DNA from: Alcanivorax sp. S71-1-4
GTDB lineage: Bacteria > Pseudomonadota > Gammaproteobacteria > Pseudomonadales > Alcanivoracaceae
Assembly (NCBI RefSeq): GCF_009846755.1
Contig: NZ_AQOR01000030.1
Coordinates: 1-46,201 of the forward strand
Length of the DNA: 46,201 nucleotides
Direction: 5' to 3'
Position numbers and translations under genes: made by a program. Under the pieces are notes generated by a model that worked only from the letters and a program-made list of their open reading frames with translations, did not search any database and had not been told where the DNA came from. Below are positions 31,034 to 43,233 of this stretch, in pieces; the first letter of the stretch is position 1, and every line of letters starts with the position of its first letter.

Positions 31034-32809
31034 ATGGAGCTTATCCATTCTTTTTCACCCCGCGCCGCGCTCAGTTCAGTGTGTCTCGCCGGCGTGTTGG
31101 CCCTCACAGGATGTGGCGGTGATTCATCATCGAGTCGTGGCGGGGAAGCGCCAAAAACAACGCCGGATGCGGTCTACAGCGGTGTCGCGACCGATCCGGC
31201 GGCAATGGGCCCGTACACCGTGGCCGAGCATGAATACGATTTTGGCCGCATGGACGTCTACGACGACAAGCGCGACCACACCTACGAAAGCACCTTGCAC
31301 GGCTACATCCATTATCCGGAAGACATGACCGGCACCGCCCCGGTAGTGCTGTTGCTGCATGGCCGCCACGGCACCTGCTACGACCGTGGCTACACGCCGG
31401 ATACCTGTCCCACGCCGATCCCCAGCTACCGGGGGTATGAATACCTGTCGGAGAACCTGGCCAGCCACGGCTACGCCGTGATCTCTGTCGATGCCAACTA
31501 CGTCAACGCCAACGACAGCGGCCCGACCAACGGTGATTCCGGTGCGCTGCAACGGGCACAGCTGGTGGTACGTCATCTGGATGAGTTCCGCGAGATCAAT
31601 CGCGTCGGCGGTTATGGCATGGACGATCTGGTCGGCAAACTCGACATGAGCGCCATCGGCCTGATGGGCCATTCGCGCGGGGGCGAGGGGGTGAACAAGA
31701 CGGTGACCTATAACCGTACCCAGCCGGAGCCGCACAATATCGTTGCCGTGTTCTCGCTGGCGCCGACGGACTACAACACGCTGACCGTGGCCAACGTGGC
31801 GTTCACGGCGCTGGCCGGCTACTGCGATGGTGACGTGGAAGACCTGATGGGCAACTTTGCGTTTGATACCTCGCGCTACGCCGTCAGCAACGACCCCTAC
31901 CCGAAATTCCAGTTGATCCCGATGGGCGCCAACCACAATTTCTATAACACCTACTGGGCAGACGAGACGCTGGAATCGCGTCCGGATGACTGGAGCATCT
32001 GGGACCGCAGCCAGGATGATCCGCATTGTGGCACCGCCGCTGCCGGCAATGGTCGTGATACAGCCGAGGTACAGAAAGCCCAGGGGCTGTTCTTTATGGC
32101 CTCGTTCTTCCGTTATTTCGTGGGCGGTGAGACCGAGTTTGCCGGGTACTGGAACGGTCAGGCGACGGTGCCGGGCAATATCTGCCCGGATGGCGTGGGC
32201 CCCTGTGACGAGCGTTACCTGTTGAGTGTGCTGGCGCCGCCGGCGGACCGGCTGGTGGTGGACGATACGCTGGACCCGGCCAGCCTGTTCGTCAACAACC
32301 TGGGCGGTAACGTGACCTTTGATGGCTTCTCCAGCTTCGGCGTGTGCCAGACCAATGGTCGCCCGGGTGAGGGCTGTGCCGTGGCCGAGCCGACGTTCAA
32401 CACCGCCGAGCAGCTTTATATGGTGTGGGACACCACGGCGACGTACCGGACCGAACTGCTGGGTCTGAACGTGGTGCCATACCAGGTGCTGTCGATGCGT
32501 ATTGGTGTGTCACACGGTGACCTCGACAATGTCGATGGCCAGGATTTCAGCATTGTGCTGGAAGACATGGAGGGCAACCGCGTGTCGGTTTTGGCCAGCG
32601 AGTACAGCGATGCGTTGTTCTACCCGCCGGGTCGTGCCTTCGCCGAATCCGGTTCGCAGAAGACGGTGCTCAATGGGGTGGATATTCCGCTGACCGCGTT
32701 CGAGGGTGTGGACTACACGCAACTGAATGCCATCGAGCTGGTGTTTGACCAGACTGCGGCAGGTTCCGTGCAGATGACCGACGTGCTGTTCCAGCGCGTG
32801 GAGCTATGA
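31034..32809 (+). CDS. Secreted alpha/beta-hydrolase lipoprotein with a C-terminal beta domain
   Basis: This 591-residue protein is a probable extracytoplasmic esterase or related hydrolase. It starts with a lipoprotein signal (lipobox LTGC, Cys27) and a Ser/Gly linker. An alpha/beta-hydrolase domain follows (about 55-400), with an oxyanion-hole motif VVLLLHGRHG, the nucleophile Ser214 in MGHSRGGEG, and candidate acid and His in YCDGDVED and GANHNFYN. Several Cys residues could form disulfides, as expected outside the cytoplasm. Residues ~430-591 look like a beta-sandwich (galactose-binding-like), ending PLTAFEGVDY...AIELVFD. The ATG at 31034 has a GAGAGGG ribosome site. The substrate (ester, polyester or lipid) is unknown. 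The gene interrupts the dnaE-accA order, suggesting insertion. Confidence 0.85.
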   Translation: MELIHSFSPRAALSSVCLAGVLALTGCGGDSSSSRGGEAPKTTPDAVYSGVATDPAAMGPYTVAEHEYDFGRMDVYDDKRDHTYESTLHGYIHYPEDMTGTAPVVLLLHGRHGTCYDRGYTPDTCPTPIPSYRGYEYLSENLASHGYAVISVDANYVNANDSGPTNGDSGALQRAQLVVRHLDEFREINRVGGYGMDDLVGKLDMSAIGLMGHSRGGEGVNKTVTYNRTQPEPHNIVAVFSLAPTDYNTLTVANVAFTALAGYCDGDVEDLMGNFAFDTSRYAVSNDPYPKFQLIPMGANHNFYNTYWADETLESRPDDWSIWDRSQDDPHCGTAAAGNGRDTAEVQKAQGLFFMASFFRYFVGGETEFAGYWNGQATVPGNICPDGVGPCDERYLLSVLAPPADRLVVDDTLDPASLFVNNLGGNVTFDGFSSFGVCQTNGRPGEGCAVAEPTFNTAEQLYMVWDTTATYRTELLGLNVVPYQVLSMRIGVSHGDLDNVDGQDFSIVLEDMEGNRVSVLASEYSDALFYPPGRAFAESGSQKTVLNGVDIPLTAFEGVDYTQLNAIELVFDQTAAGSVQMTDVLFQRVEL

Positions 32810-32849
32810 TCCGTTAACAGGCGGTTGCAAAACACCCTGTTAAATAGAA

Positions 32850-32883
32850 AAGCCGCCCGGTGCAGACCGGGCGGCTTTTTTTA
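32850..32883. terminator. Bidirectional terminator between convergent hydrolase and receptor genes
   Basis: A perfect 10-bp GC-rich stem (32852-32861 with 32866-32875) with a 4-nt loop is followed by seven T residues. On the left it is preceded by AAAA, so it can also serve the minus strand. It lies 42 bp after the hydrolase stop and 27 bp beyond the receptor stop. Confidence 0.9.
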
Positions 32884-32902
32884 TTTCGGCACAGGACCGA
32901 TG

Positions 32903-34834
32903 TCAGAACGTGACCCGCACACCGAGCCAGTATCGCTTGCCATCTTCTACATAGCCGTACTCGTCCTGAAAGATGTCCTTGTCGGTCAGGTTGTAGATGC
33001 CGGTGTTCAGCGTGGTCTGCGGCGTGAGCTGATAACGCAGGCCGACATCCACCAGCGTGTTCGACGGCGCGATGATGCTGCTGCTCGACGGGCCGGTGGT
33101 CGGGTTGCTTTCCTTGCCGCGATAGCGCACGGAAGCCCAGGGTGCAACGCGGTCGTTCAGGTGCCAGTCAGCCTGCAGGCTGGCCAGGTGTTTGGGCGTT
33201 TGCGTGAGTGGCTCGCCCTTGTACTGGCCTGATTTCTGTTCCGAATCGGTGTAGGTATAGCTCAGTGTCACTGATACGACTTCTGCGATCCGCGAGGACA
33301 ATGTGGCTTCGATGCCCTGGGTCACGGCCTCGTCCACGTTGATGCGGTAGGTCGGGTCGCGGCCCCACTGGTTCGGTCCGTCGGTACAGATGGTGATCGG
33401 GCAGGTGACGCGGGTGATCTTGTCTTCGAAATCATTGTGGAACACGGTCACGCTGGCGAGCAGGTCATCGGCGGTGAAGTAGACACCGATTTCCTTGTTC
33501 AGCGAGGTTTCCGGTTCCAGATCCGGGTTGCCGTAGATGTTGCCGCCGCGGCTGGTCTGGCCCCAGTCCGGGGTGATCTCGCGCAGGTTCGGTGAACGGA
33601 AGCCGGTGGAGACGCCGCCCTTCACCGTCCAGCCGGGCAGGGCCTGCCAGACACCGTACAGGCGCGGGCTGACATGGCTGCCATAGTTTTCATCGTCGTC
33701 CAGGCGCAGGCCGGTGGTCAGTGAGAATGTCGGCGACAGCATCCACTCGTCCTCGGCGAACATGGCCCATTTGCTGCTGTCGATGCGGGTCCGGTCGGAG
33801 ATGCGGTTGGAGGTCCTGTCGGAGAGCTCTTCCTTCTCGAAGTCTGCACCGAAGGTGAGCATGTGCGTGCCGGCCACCAGGGTCAGCGCCGAGCGGGCGT
33901 TGGTGTTGGTGATTTCCATTTCCCGGGATTCGTTTTCTGCTGTTTCGCGCTGCACGTAACTGTCGGTGGTGCCAAAGCCCCAGCGGCCGGTGTGAGTCAG
34001 CGCCAGCGCACGGCGGTCGAAATCATTGTCGGTATCACCGTCACCGACGGCGGCGCTGTAGCCCTCGGTCATGCGGCGGCGCTGGCGTGTCTCGTTCACC
34101 TCCAGGCCCAGGTCGTGCTGCGCGGTCGGGGTGAAGGTCAACTTCGCGTTCAGATTGCGTACGGATTTGTCTTCAAAGCCGTCCACAAAATAATCCTCTT
34201 CGCGCTGGCTGAACTGCCCGGACACCTGCAGGCCCAGCAGGTCTTCCTGTAGCGGCCCGCTGAGGCTGAAGTTGCCCTGCTGGCTGTCGCCGGAGCGGGA
34301 ATCGTCCTGGATCACCGTGTCCAGTTGCACGGCGCCGGCCCAGGTGTCGGTGACCTTGCGGGTGATGATATTGATCACGCCGCCGATGGCGTCCGAACCG
34401 TACAGGGTCGACATTGGCCCGCGCACGACTTCGATGCGTTCGATGTTCTGCAGCGGCGGCAGCCAGTCCTGCTCGAAACCGGCGCTGCCGTTGGGGCGGC
34501 TTTCGCGGGTGGACACCGGCTTGCCGTCCACCAGGATCAGGGTGTACTGCGACGGCATGCCGCGGATCACCACGTCGGCGCCGTTGTCGCCGGCGCCACC
34601 GCCGGTGACGATCACGCCGGGGATGTCGCGCAGCGCGTCGGTGGCGTTGCTGTAGTAGCGCTGTTCAAGTTGTTCGCGCGTCAGCACGCTGATCGACGCT
34701 GGCGCGGATTCCACCTGCTGGGCGTGCCCGGAGGCGGTGACGGTAATACGGTCTAGTTGGGCGGTCCCGGCCAGCGCCGGTCCGCCGGCGGTGGCCAGCA
34801 CGGCGCTGGCCATGGCGGTTAGTCGCAATCGCAT
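32903..34834 (-). CDS. TonB-dependent outer-membrane receptor (siderophore type)
   Basis: This 643-residue protein is an energised outer-membrane transporter resembling FepA/CirA-type ferric siderophore receptors. A signal peptide ends near residue 22 (GGPALAG). A TonB-box-like ITVTAS follows, and then the plug domain (about 40-150) with DALRDIPGVIV, MPSQYTLILVDGKP and IERIEVVRGPMSTLYGSDAIGGVIN. The barrel fills the rest and ends in the outer-membrane signature with a terminal Phe (LGVRVTF). A Cys pair lies in an extracellular-loop region (CPITIC). The ATG at 34834 is used because it opens the signal peptide and has ACAGGATA upstream. A Fur-like site lies 77 bp upstream, supporting iron control. 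The actual ligand cannot be read. Confidence 0.92.
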   Translation of the reverse strand: MRLRLTAMASAVLATAGGPALAGTAQLDRITVTASGHAQQVESAPASISVLTREQLEQRYYSNATDALRDIPGVIVTGGGAGDNGADVVIRGMPSQYTLILVDGKPVSTRESRPNGSAGFEQDWLPPLQNIERIEVVRGPMSTLYGSDAIGGVINIITRKVTDTWAGAVQLDTVIQDDSRSGDSQQGNFSLSGPLQEDLLGLQVSGQFSQREEDYFVDGFEDKSVRNLNAKLTFTPTAQHDLGLEVNETRQRRRMTEGYSAAVGDGDTDNDFDRRALALTHTGRWGFGTTDSYVQRETAENESREMEITNTNARSALTLVAGTHMLTFGADFEKEELSDRTSNRISDRTRIDSSKWAMFAEDEWMLSPTFSLTTGLRLDDDENYGSHVSPRLYGVWQALPGWTVKGGVSTGFRSPNLREITPDWGQTSRGGNIYGNPDLEPETSLNKEIGVYFTADDLLASVTVFHNDFEDKITRVTCPITICTDGPNQWGRDPTYRINVDEAVTQGIEATLSSRIAEVVSVTLSYTYTDSEQKSGQYKGEPLTQTPKHLASLQADWHLNDRVAPWASVRYRGKESNPTTGPSSSSIIAPSNTLVDVGLRYQLTPQTTLNTGIYNLTDKDIFQDEYGYVEDGKRYWLGVRVTF

Positions 34835-34910
34835 GTCGGATATCCTGTCTGGCGGTGTACGAGTGAAACGGGCGGCCGCGAGAACAGGGCCGTCCCCCCG
34901 ATGGCGCGAG

Positions 34911-34934
34911 ATGATACTTGTTCTCATTTGAGAA
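34911..34934 (-). promoter_or_regulatory. Candidate Fur box upstream of the TonB receptor
   Basis: The bases ATGATACTTGTTCTCATTT (34911-34929) resemble the Fur consensus of repeated GATAAT-type hexamers, and TTCTCA-TT-TGAGAA (34921-34934) is a perfect 6-bp palindrome. It lies 77-100 bp upstream of the receptor start. A second inverted repeat, GAAGTG/CACTTC (34936-34941, 34948-34953), adjoins it. Repression by Fur under iron-rich conditions would fit the receptor family. No clear -35/-10 pair was found. Confidence 0.6.
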
Positions 34935-35078
34935 TGAAGTGAATTTACACTTCATACATTTTTGACCAGTGCGCCACATGTGGGACGGTGGTGCCTGGTG
35001 CGAGGAGGGGCGGTGGCGAAAAAGCCGTGGTTTTTTGTGGTGCGCGTAACAAGTTGAAACCACAGAACAGGGACCGGG

Positions 35079-35096
35079 CGGTCGACCTGTCGACCG
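35079..35096. repeat. Palindrome upstream of accA
   Basis: CGGTCGAC (35079-35086) and GTCGACCG (35089-35096) form an 8-bp perfect inverted repeat with a 2-bp centre. It lies 44 bp before the accA ATG in the 306-bp gap between the divergent receptor and accA. It could be an operator or a leader hairpin. I recognise no regulator for it, and nothing else in 34954-35078 stands out. Confidence 0.5.
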
Positions 35097-35140
35097 GGTT
35101 CCCGCTAAACTCCCCGCACTAGCCAATCAGAGGTCCAGGA

Positions 35141-36112
35141 ATGAACCCGAATTTCCTCGAATTCGAACAGCCTATTGCTGATCTGGAAGCCAAAATCGAG
35201 GATCTGCGCCTGGTCGGCAGCGGTAGCGAGGTGAATATCTCCGAGGAGATCACCAAACTGCAGGAAAAGAGCATCACGCTCACCGAGAGCATCTTCAAGA
35301 ATCTCTCTTCCTGGCAGATATCGCAGTTGTCCCGCCACCCGCTGCGTCCCTACACCCGCGATTACATCCGCCGGATCTTCGACGAGTTCGATGAGCTGCA
35401 CGGCGACCGCACCTTTGCTGACGATGCGGCCATCATCGGCGGCATCGGTCGGCTGGACGGCAAGCCGGTGATGATCATCGGCCACCAGAAAGGCCGCGAC
35501 GTGAAAGAGAAAGTGCGTCGCAATTTCGGCATGCCGAAACCGGAGGGGTATCGCAAGGCGCTGCGGCTGATGGAAATGGCCGAGCGGTTCCGCATGCCGA
35601 TCCTCACCTTCATCGACACACCCGGTGCCTTCCCCGGCATTGATGCGGAAGAACGGGGCCAGAGTGAGGCGATTGCCCGCAACCTGCTGGTGATGTCGCG
35701 CCTGCGCGTGCCGGTGGTGGCCACCGTGATCGGTGAAGGTGGTTCCGGTGGTGCGCTGGCGATCGGTGTTTGCGACCACCTGCAGATGCTGCAATACGGC
35801 ACCTACTCGGTGATCTCGCCGGAAGGCTGTGCATCGATTCTCTGGCGCAGTGCCGAGAAGGCACCGGAAGCGGCTGAAGCCATGGGGCTGACGGCGCATC
35901 GCCTGCACGAGCTGGAAATCGTCGACGAAGTGATTCCCGAGCCGCTGGGCGGCGCCCACCGGGACTATGACCTGGCGGCTGACCGCCTCAGGAAAAGCCT
36001 GCTCAAGGCGCTGGACGACCTGTCCGCGTACGACACCGACAGCCTGCTCGAACGCCGCTATCAGCGGCTGGTGTCCTACGGCAATGTCGCCACCACCCCG
36101 GTGGATGAATAA
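35141..36112 (+). CDS. accA: Acetyl-CoA carboxylase carboxyltransferase subunit alpha
   Basis: AccA with AccD forms the carboxyltransferase that makes malonyl-CoA for fatty acid synthesis. The 323 residues are standard and begin [16 protein letters not shown], with an N-terminal coiled helix, then [27 protein letters not shown], the active-site region [23 protein letters not shown], and [17 protein letters not shown]. An AGGTCCAGGA ribosome site precedes the ATG. In many gammaproteobacteria it directly follows dnaE. Here two accessory genes intervene, so it must have its own promoter. It is followed by tilS. Confidence 0.97.
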   Translation: MNPNFLEFEQPIADLEAKIEDLRLVGSGSEVNISEEITKLQEKSITLTESIFKNLSSWQISQLSRHPLRPYTRDYIRRIFDEFDELHGDRTFADDAAIIGGIGRLDGKPVMIIGHQKGRDVKEKVRRNFGMPKPEGYRKALRLMEMAERFRMPILTFIDTPGAFPGIDAEERGQSEAIARNLLVMSRLRVPVVATVIGEGGSGGALAIGVCDHLQMLQYGTYSVISPEGCASILWRSAEKAPEAAEAMGLTAHRLHELEIVDEVIPEPLGGAHRDYDLAADRLRKSLLKALDDLSAYDTDSLLERRYQRLVSYGNVATTPVDE

Positions 36113-36144
36113 ACCACCACCCCGGACCGACCGCTGGAGTATGA

Positions 36145-36193
36145 CCGCCCCCGGTTGTTAAATGGCGGGGGCGGGCTGCGCGACGCAGCCCGC
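36145..36193 (+). terminator. Two tandem GC-rich hairpins between accA and tilS
   Basis: The first stem pairs 36145-36153 with 36166-36174 (9 bp). The second pairs 36171-36180 with 36184-36193 (10 bp, 3-nt loop). They overlap at 36171-36174, so only one can form fully at a time. Neither has a T tract. The second ends 18 bases before the tilS ATG and may limit access to its ribosome site. Confidence 0.55.
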
Positions 36194-36211
36194 CGGCCCG
36201 ACCGGTGGAAC

Positions 36212-37549
36212 ATGGCAGACGCAACCCCGACAACCCTGACCGATCACTTGCGCACGCAGCTTGCCGGCGTGCGCGGGCGGCTTGTGCTCGGTTTCAGTGG
36301 CGGGCTGGATTCCACCGTGCTGCTGGCGGCGCTGGTGCGCGCGGGCTTTGGCGAGCGACTGCTGGCGGCACACGTGGCGCACGGCCTGCAGGTTGCTGCC
36401 GACGGTTGGGCCGCGCACTGCGCTGCCGTGGCGCGTGAATTCGGTGTCGACTGCCAGACCCTCCCGCTCGACCTGACGTCCGGCAGCAACCTGGAAGCCC
36501 GCGCCCGTGAGGCGCGCCGGACCGCGCTGCTGGCGCTGACCGGCGAAGACGACGCACTGCTGCTCGCCCACCATGCCGACGACCAGGCGGAAACCCTGTT
36601 GCTGAATCTGCTGCGCGGCGGTGGTCCGGCGGGGCTGGCGGCCATGGCATCGCCCATACAGTACGCCGGCCGCACCCTGATCCGCCCTCTGCTCGGCTGG
36701 CGCCGCGCCGACCTGGCGGAGCTCGCCGCCGCCTGGGGGCTGCGCTGGGTGGAGGACCCGACCAACGCCGAGCTCGACGCCAACCGCAATTTCCTCCGTC
36801 ACGAGATCCTGCCTCGCCTGGCGCAACGCTGGCCGTCGGCGGTGGACACGCTGGTGCGCGGAGCGCGGCTCCAGGGCGAGGCCGCCGGCCTGATGGCCGA
36901 GCTCGCGCAGGCTGACCGCGATGCCCTGGTGCAACCGGATGGCGCGCTGGACCTGGGCGGTTTCGCCGCCCTGAGCCCGGCCCGGCGCCGCAACCTGCTG
37001 TACGGCTGGCTGCGTGCGCTGGGGTTGCAGGCGCCGCCGCTGAAGGTGCTCAACCGCGTGCTCGACGAGCTGCTGACTGCCGGCGAAGACCGGCAACCGC
37101 AGGTGGCCTGGGAACACGCAGTGTTCCGGCGCTACCGGGACGGGCTGTACCTGCTGTCCCCGGCGGCCCTGCTGCCCGTCACGGGGGAGGCGACGTTGCG
37201 GCTGGAAGAGGGCAGTGATTGCCAGCTCGGACCGCTGCGGGTGAGCGTGCAGGCGGGCGTCGCTGGCGATGGCAACTGGCATCTGCCACGCGCCCTGACC
37301 GAGGTGACCGTGAGCGCCGCGCCCCGTGGCGCCCGGCTGCGCCAGGGCGGCATGGCCCGCGATGTCCGTGAACTGTGGCGTGCGGCAGGGATCCCGCCCT
37401 GGCAACGGGCCCGGCTGCCGGTGCTGTGTCAGGGCGGCCAGTTACTGGCCGCAGCGCAGATCGGTGTGGCCGATCAGGCCCGCATGGCCCCGGATGAGCC
37501 GGCCTGGCTGGTGCACTGGCAGCTCGATGGCGGCCATTCCGGATTGTGA
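36212..37549 (+). CDS. tilS: tRNA(Ile)-lysidine synthetase
   Basis: TilS adds lysine to C34 of the CAU-anticodon tRNA-Ile, turning it from an AUG to an AUA reader. The 445 residues show the N-type ATP pyrophosphatase loop LGFSGGLDSTVLL (SGGLDS at 29-34), AHHADDQAETLLLNLLRGGG, the RPLLGWRR block and EDPTNAELDANRNFLRHEILP, then the central and C-terminal tRNA-binding domains (GGMARDVRELWRAAGIPPW). The ATG at 36212 fits the family start, but its GGTGGA site is only about three bases away. The gene is more GC-rich than several neighbours. Confidence 0.94.
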   Translation: MADATPTTLTDHLRTQLAGVRGRLVLGFSGGLDSTVLLAALVRAGFGERLLAAHVAHGLQVAADGWAAHCAAVAREFGVDCQTLPLDLTSGSNLEARAREARRTALLALTGEDDALLLAHHADDQAETLLLNLLRGGGPAGLAAMASPIQYAGRTLIRPLLGWRRADLAELAAAWGLRWVEDPTNAELDANRNFLRHEILPRLAQRWPSAVDTLVRGARLQGEAAGLMAELAQADRDALVQPDGALDLGGFAALSPARRRNLLYGWLRALGLQAPPLKVLNRVLDELLTAGEDRQPQVAWEHAVFRRYRDGLYLLSPAALLPVTGEATLRLEEGSDCQLGPLRVSVQAGVAGDGNWHLPRALTEVTVSAAPRGARLRQGGMARDVRELWRAAGIPPWQRARLPVLCQGGQLLAAAQIGVADQARMAPDEPAWLVHWQLDGGHSGL

Positions 37550-37572
37550 GCATGCAGGCGTTCTGTTAGCAT
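37544..37572 (+). promoter_or_regulatory. Candidate sigma-70 promoter for the pyrG cluster
   Basis: TTGTGA (37544-37549) and TAGCAT (37567-37572) are 17 bp apart, each matching four of six consensus bases. The -35 box includes the tilS stop codon. It would give a leader of nearly 290 nt before pyrG. The 319-bp gap 37550-37868 holds this and the hairpin near 37630. No other element was recognised. Confidence 0.4.
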
Positions 37573-37622
37573 TTACTCCCGTCCAGATACAGCGCACTCC
37601 TCAGAGCAATCCTTTGAAATCT

Positions 37623-37645
37623 ACCGCTTTTCGCGGTCGTTTTTA
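37623..37645 (+). terminator. Small hairpin with T tract upstream of pyrG
   Basis: ACCGC (37623-37627) pairs with GCGGT (37633-37637) around a 5-nt loop, followed by CGTTTTTAT. The stem is short, but the form fits a weak terminator for tilS or an attenuator in the pyrG leader if the promoter near 37550 is real. Confidence 0.45.
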
Positions 37646-37652
37646 TTGGTGA

Positions 37653-41665
<4,013 letters not shown>

Positions 41666-41751
41666 TGAAACCGCCGACGCTGCGCGCAGGGAAGCACCGC
41701 GCCGCCGCCTTCGCGGCACCCTGTTGCCTGCCGTCCGCCACGGGAGCTGTG

Positions 41752-42054
41752 GTGAAACGCCCCGCTGGCCGTACCCTGCTGCTGGCCGTGCTGGTGCTGG
41801 CCATCCTGGGGTTGCAGGCGCGGCTGTGGTTTGGCGAGGGCAGCCTGCGTCACGTCGCCAGCCTGCGCAAACAGGTGGCGGCGTTGCAGGCAGAAAATGA
41901 CACGCTTGCCGACCGCAACCGGTTGATGAGCGCGGATGTCGAAGACCTCAAGGAAGGGCTCGACAAGATCGAGGAAATCGCCCGCCGTGATCTGGGCATG
42001 ATCCGCGAAGGCGAGACTTTTTATCTGGTACTGGACCGCGATGCTGCCCGCTGA
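41752..42054 (+). CDS. ftsB: Cell division protein FtsB
   Basis: FtsB is a small bitopic protein that joins FtsL and FtsQ in the divisome. From the GTG at 41752 it has 100 residues: a short basic start (VKRPAGRT), one membrane helix (LLLAVLVLAILGLQA, about 8-22), then a periplasmic leucine-zipper-like coiled coil (LRKQVAALQAENDTLADRN) and the conserved IEEIARRDLGMIREGETFYLV. A GGGAG site lies five bases upstream. An ATG overlapping the eno stop (41665) would add 29 residues with no family match. It overlaps ispD by 14 bp. Confidence 0.92.
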   Translation: MKRPAGRTLLLAVLVLAILGLQARLWFGEGSLRHVASLRKQVAALQAENDTLADRNRLMSADVEDLKEGLDKIEEIARRDLGMIREGETFYLVLDRDAAR

Positions 42055-42766
42055 TGCCCGTCTGTTTGGCCTGATCCCCGCCGCCGGCCACGGCGCCCGC
42101 ATGGGCGCGCCCCTGCCCAAGCAATATCTGTCCCTGCATGGCCGCACCCTGGCGGAACATACCGTCAGCCGCCTGCTGGCCTGTAGCCGTCTCGACAGCC
42201 TGGTGGTGGCCATTGCCGACAGCGATCACTGGTGGCCGGCATTGCCCGTTTCGCGCCAGCGCCGGGTGATCACCACCACCGGCGGTGACACGCGCGCCGC
42301 CTCCGTGCTCAATGGCCTGAACGCCTTGCCGGAGGCGCGCGACAACGACTGGGTGCTGGTGCACGACATGGCCCGCCCCTGCGTGCGGCTGTCGGATATC
42401 GACAAACTGCTGCGTGAAACCGGCGAGCAGGGTGCGATCCTGGCCCTGCCGGTGAGCGACACCATCAAGCAGGCGGATGACCACGCGCGTATTCAGGCCA
42501 CGTTGCCGCGCAGCCATGTCTGGCGTGCCCTGACCCCGCAATTGTTCCCGGTCGGCCCGCTGCGGCTGGCGCTGACCCAGGCCCACGAGCGTGGCCTGGA
42601 CATCACCGACGAAGCCTCGGCCATGGAAGCCCAGGGCTGGCACCCGGCGCTGGTCACGGGCAGCGCGGACAACATCAAGATCACCTGGCCATCGGATTTG
42701 CCACTGGCCGGTTTTTATCTGCATGCGCAACAGGAGGAGGCCGAGCGGTGGCAGGCATCCGTATAG
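42041..42766 (+). CDS. ispD: 2-C-methyl-D-erythritol 4-phosphate cytidylyltransferase
   Basis: IspD couples MEP to CTP in the isoprenoid pathway, using the product of neighbouring PyrG. The 241 residues carry the CTP-binding start [24 protein letters not shown], the [15 protein letters not shown] motif, LPVSDTIKQ, and the C-terminal [21 protein letters not shown]. The ATG lies inside the end of ftsB. It overlaps ispF by 19 bp, so translation of the two is probably coupled. Confidence 0.96.
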   Translation: MLPADARLFGLIPAAGHGARMGAPLPKQYLSLHGRTLAEHTVSRLLACSRLDSLVVAIADSDHWWPALPVSRQRRVITTTGGDTRAASVLNGLNALPEARDNDWVLVHDMARPCVRLSDIDKLLRETGEQGAILALPVSDTIKQADDHARIQATLPRSHVWRALTPQLFPVGPLRLALTQAHERGLDITDEASAMEAQGWHPALVTGSADNIKITWPSDLPLAGFYLHAQQEEAERWQASV

Positions 42767-43233
42767 GACAGGGGTTTGACGTGCATGCCTTCACCGCCGG
42801 TGACCATGTCATGCTCGGTGGCGTGCGCATTCCCCACAGCCAGGGCCTGAAAGCACATTCCGATGGGGATGTGGCCCTGCATGCGCTGGCGGATGCCTTG
42901 CTGGGCGCGCTGGCGCTGGGTGATATCGGGCATTTCTTTCCCGACACCGACCCGGCCTGGCGTGGCGCGGATTCCGCCGTGCTGCTGGAACAGGTCTATG
43001 CCCATATCACCGCGGCCGGCTATCAGCTCGGCAACGCCGACCTCACCCTCATCGCGCAGAGACCGAAAATGGCGCCGCATATCGATGCCATGCGCGCGCG
43101 CATTGCAGCATTGCTGAATGCCGATATCGATCAGGTATCGGTGAAGGCCACCACCACCGAACAACTGGGCTTCACCGGCCGCGAAGAAGGCATCGCGGTG
43201 ACCGCCGTAGTGCTGCTGGAAGCGCGCGCATGA
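42748..43233 (+). CDS. ispF: 2-C-methyl-D-erythritol 2,4-cyclodiphosphate synthase
   Basis: IspF cyclises CDP-ME 2-phosphate, two steps after IspD. The 161-residue trimeric zinc enzyme shows the zinc ligands in [11 protein letters not shown] and [18 protein letters not shown], then [29 protein letters not shown] and [19 protein letters not shown]. The start is a GTG within ispD. It ends with an ATGA overlap onto truD. Confidence 0.97.
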   Translation: MAGIRIGQGFDVHAFTAGDHVMLGGVRIPHSQGLKAHSDGDVALHALADALLGALALGDIGHFFPDTDPAWRGADSAVLLEQVYAHITAAGYQLGNADLTLIAQRPKMAPHIDAMRARIAALLNADIDQVSVKATTTEQLGFTGREEGIAVTAVVLLEARA

